From NCBI GenBank assembly GCA_020425125.1, contig JAGQRV010000038.1, forward strand, positions 1-37,432: a DNA stretch of 37,432 nt, read 5' to 3'. Positions 35,734 through 37,432 of the stretch are shown here, one piece after another. A program made the translations under genes and the position numbers. The notes under the pieces are model-generated. The model worked only from the letters and a program-made list of their open reading frames with translations, was not told where the DNA came from and searched no databases. This DNA comes from Paracoccaceae bacterium (GTDB lineage Bacteria > Pseudomonadota > Alphaproteobacteria > Rhodobacterales > Rhodobacteraceae). Numbering within the stretch: the first letter of the stretch is position 1; each line of letters starts with the position of its first letter.

Positions 35734-36822
35734 ATGGCATTGACGCTGGAGGGCGTGTCGAAGGTCGTCGATGGCAGGGTGCATATCCATCCGACGGATC
35801 TGACGCTTGAGAAGGGCACGATGAATGTCCTTCTGGGTCCGACGCTGGCGGGAAAGACCTCGCTGATGCGGTTGATGGCCGGTCTCGACAAGCCCAATTC
35901 CGGCCGCATTCTGTGGAACGGCACGGATGTCACCGGAATGCGTGTCCAGGACCGCGGCGTCGCCATGGTCTATCAGCAGTTCATCAACTACCCGTCGATG
36001 ACGGTCTTCGACAACATTGCCTCGCCGCTGCGCCTGCTGGGCAAGTCCGCGGCCGAGATCGAACCAGCGGTGAAGAAGGCGGCCGACATGATGAAGCTGA
36101 CGCCGTTCCTGGCGCGGAAGCCCCTGGAGCTTTCGGGTGGGCAGCAGCAGCGCTGCGCGCTGGCCCGCGCGCTGGTCAAGGATGCAGGGCTGGTCCTGCT
36201 CGACGAACCGCTGGCCAATCTCGACTACAAGCTCCGCGAGGAATTGCGGGTCGAGATCCCGAAGATCTTCGAAGCCTCCGGCGCGATCTTCGTCTATGCG
36301 ACGACCGAGCCGGAGGAGGCACTTCTGCTCGGCGGGAACACGGCGACGCTCTGGGAAGGCCGGGTGACCCAGTTCGGGCCGACCGCCGAGGTCTATCGCA
36401 AGCCGAACGACGCGACGACCGCACGGGTGTTCTCGGACCCGCCGATGAACTTCCTGCAGATCTCGAAGACCGGCAGCCGTCTGATGTTCGGCGACGGCCA
36501 ATGGGTCGAGGCGCGCGGCGCCCTTGCGGGACTTGAGAACGGTCGCTACCTGGCCGGCTTCCGTCCCAATCATGTCGAGATCGAACGGCACACGCCCGAG
36601 GCGATGCTCTTCACGACGACGCTGGCGATCTACGAGATCACCGGATCCGAGACCTTCATCCATCTCGATCACCATGGCGCCCGCTGGGTCGGCCTGATCG
36701 AAGGGGTGCGGGATCTGGAGATCGGAGCCGAACTGCCGGTCTATCTCGACCCGGCGCATGTCTATGTCTTTGGCGAGGACGGCCGGCTGGTGGCGCCGGC
36801 GACCTACGCGCTGGCGGCCTGA
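35734..36822 (+). CDS. glpS: Glycerol ABC transporter ATP-binding protein GlpS
   Basis: This 362-residue ATPase is of the MalK/UgpC type with a C-terminal TOBE-like domain. Walker A is GPTLAGKT (35-42), with Thr and Leu in place of the usual Ser and Gly/Cys. The signature is ELSGGQQQR (131-139) and Walker B LVLLDEP (152-158). In Rhizobium, the glpDSTPQUV operon encodes a glycerol importer whose two different ATPases are GlpS and GlpT, the same order as here. It follows glpD directly and precedes glpT by 11 nt. Confidence 0.92.
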   Translation: MALTLEGVSKVVDGRVHIHPTDLTLEKGTMNVLLGPTLAGKTSLMRLMAGLDKPNSGRILWNGTDVTGMRVQDRGVAMVYQQFINYPSMTVFDNIASPLRLLGKSAAEIEPAVKKAADMMKLTPFLARKPLELSGGQQQRCALARALVKDAGLVLLDEPLANLDYKLREELRVEIPKIFEASGAIFVYATTEPEEALLLGGNTATLWEGRVTQFGPTAEVYRKPNDATTARVFSDPPMNFLQISKTGSRLMFGDGQWVEARGALAGLENGRYLAGFRPNHVEIERHTPEAMLFTTTLAIYEITGSETFIHLDHHGARWVGLIEGVRDLEIGAELPVYLDPAHVYVFGEDGRLVAPATYALAA

Positions 36823-36833
36823 GGGGGCGGAGC

Positions 36834-37432
36834 ATGGCCAAGATCACTCTGGACAACCTGGCGCATTCCTACCTGCCCAATCCGGCGAACGAGGATGACT
36901 ACGCCCTGAAGGAACTGAACCACGTCTGGGGCGATGGCGAGGCCTATGCGCTTCTGGGCGCATCGGGCTGCGGGAAGTCGACGCTGCTCAACATCATCTC
37001 GGGGCTGCTGCGCCCCAGCCGCGGCCGCATCCTGTTCGATGATGTCGATGTGACCGACGCGCCCACGGCAGAGCGCAACATCGCGCAGGTCTTCCAGTTC
37101 CCGGTGGTCTACGACACCATGACGGTGCGCGACAATCTCGCCTTCCCGCTCAGGAACCGGGGGCGGGACGAGACCTATGTGGCGGAGAGGGTCCAGGAGA
37201 TCGCGCGCATGATCGGGATGGAGGCCGACCTGAACCGCAAGGCGCGCGGTCTCACCGCCGATGCCAAGCAGAAGATCAGCCTCGGACGTGGCATGGTCCG
37301 CAAGGACGTCAACGCGCTCTTATTCGATGAGCCGCTGACGGTGATCGACCCGCACATGAAATGGGCGCTGCGCACCCAGCTCAAGTCGCTGCACCACCAG
37401 TTCGGCCACACGATGATCTACGTCACCCACGA
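36834..37432 (+). CDS. glpT: Glycerol ABC transporter ATP-binding protein GlpT, 3' end cut off by window
   Basis: The first 199 codons of a second ATPase are present. Walker A is GASGCGKST (42-50), the Q-loop is QVFQFPVVYDTMTV, and Walker B LLFDEP is followed by LTVIDPHMKW and the switch histidine in VTH at the window edge. The signature motif is LTADAKQKISLGRG instead of LSGGQ, a change also known in other GlpT proteins, so one ATP site of the GlpS-GlpT heterodimer may be catalytically weak. The permease and binding-protein genes should follow outside the window. Confidence 0.92.
   Translation, partial: MAKITLDNLAHSYLPNPANEDDYALKELNHVWGDGEAYALLGASGCGKSTLLNIISGLLRPSRGRILFDDVDVTDAPTAERNIAQVFQFPVVYDTMTVRDNLAFPLRNRGRDETYVAERVQEIARMIGMEADLNRKARGLTADAKQKISLGRGMVRKDVNALLFDEPLTVIDPHMKWALRTQLKSLHHQFGHTMIYVTH

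Noticed and set aside
34057-36759. Open frame of 900 codons on the minus strand opposite glpD and glpS
   Set aside because: It mirrors two clear plus-strand genes, has no family text, and arises because stop codons are rare in the complementary frame of GC-rich genes.

Overview
The window is GC-rich, tightly packed DNA with frequent ATGA/GTGA start-stop overlaps. Its gene content is typical of a Rhodobacterales-type alphaproteobacterium: a pca/pob aromatic cluster, the murA-DUF2948-hisD-UPF0262 and infA-maf-RNase G-yacG housekeeping runs, a sox cluster, and a Rhizobium/Rhodobacter-style glpD-glpS-glpT cluster. This assignment rests on gene families and gene order, not on a marker gene.

Layout. 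1-4869: protocatechuate branch. On the minus strand lie pobA, pcaD, pcaC, pcaH and pcaG, followed by the first codons of a probable beta-keto acid cleavage enzyme (BKACE/DUF849) gene. A divergent LysR gene (pcaQ) starts beside a perfect 6-4-6 dyad. 4891-8406: a DUF2254 membrane protein, a short PHB-depolymerase-like esterase, a small HEPN-like protein and tRNA-Phe. 8486-16481: minus-strand housekeeping genes (small basic protein, murA, DUF2948, hisD, UPF0262; infA, maf, RNase G, yacG), with an NTF2-like/GNAT/nitrilase operon lodged between the two runs. 16647-18091: tRNA-Thr, a repeat-like hairpin cluster, a DUF4239 membrane protein and a noncoding gap holding a 17-bp tandem duplication. 18092-20455: a secreted arylsulfatase divergent from a Crp/Fnr regulator, with an 18-bp palindrome between their starts. 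20456-21073: apparently decayed DNA. 21074-32460: thiosulfate oxidation, soxS divergent from soxVWXYZABCDF and a soxH-like hydrolase, with a convergent soxT-like thiosulfate permease. 32461-32964: nothing recognised. 32965-37432: a DeoR/GlpR repressor divergent from glpD, glpS and a truncated glpT.

How the genes work together. PobA makes protocatechuate from 4-hydroxybenzoate, PcaHG opens the ring, and PcaC and PcaD carry the product to 3-oxoadipate. SoxT would import thiosulfate or sulfane sulfur. SoxV, SoxW and SoxS handle reductant in the periplasm, SoxXA loads sulfur onto SoxYZ, SoxB releases sulfate, and SoxCD oxidises the sulfane sulfur. The cluster has the usual two operator-like regions (soxS-soxV and soxW-soxX), but no soxR or soxE gene is seen here. 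GlpS and GlpT would power a glycerol importer, and GlpD oxidises glycerol 3-phosphate.

No CRISPR array, intact insertion sequence, prophage or clearly new multi-gene system was recognised. The least explained elements are the 28-bp soxW-soxX dyad without a local soxR, the Crp/Fnr-arylsulfatase palindrome, the HEPN-like orphan, the four-fold 11-bp phased repeat and the inserted NTF2/GNAT/nitrilase operon.
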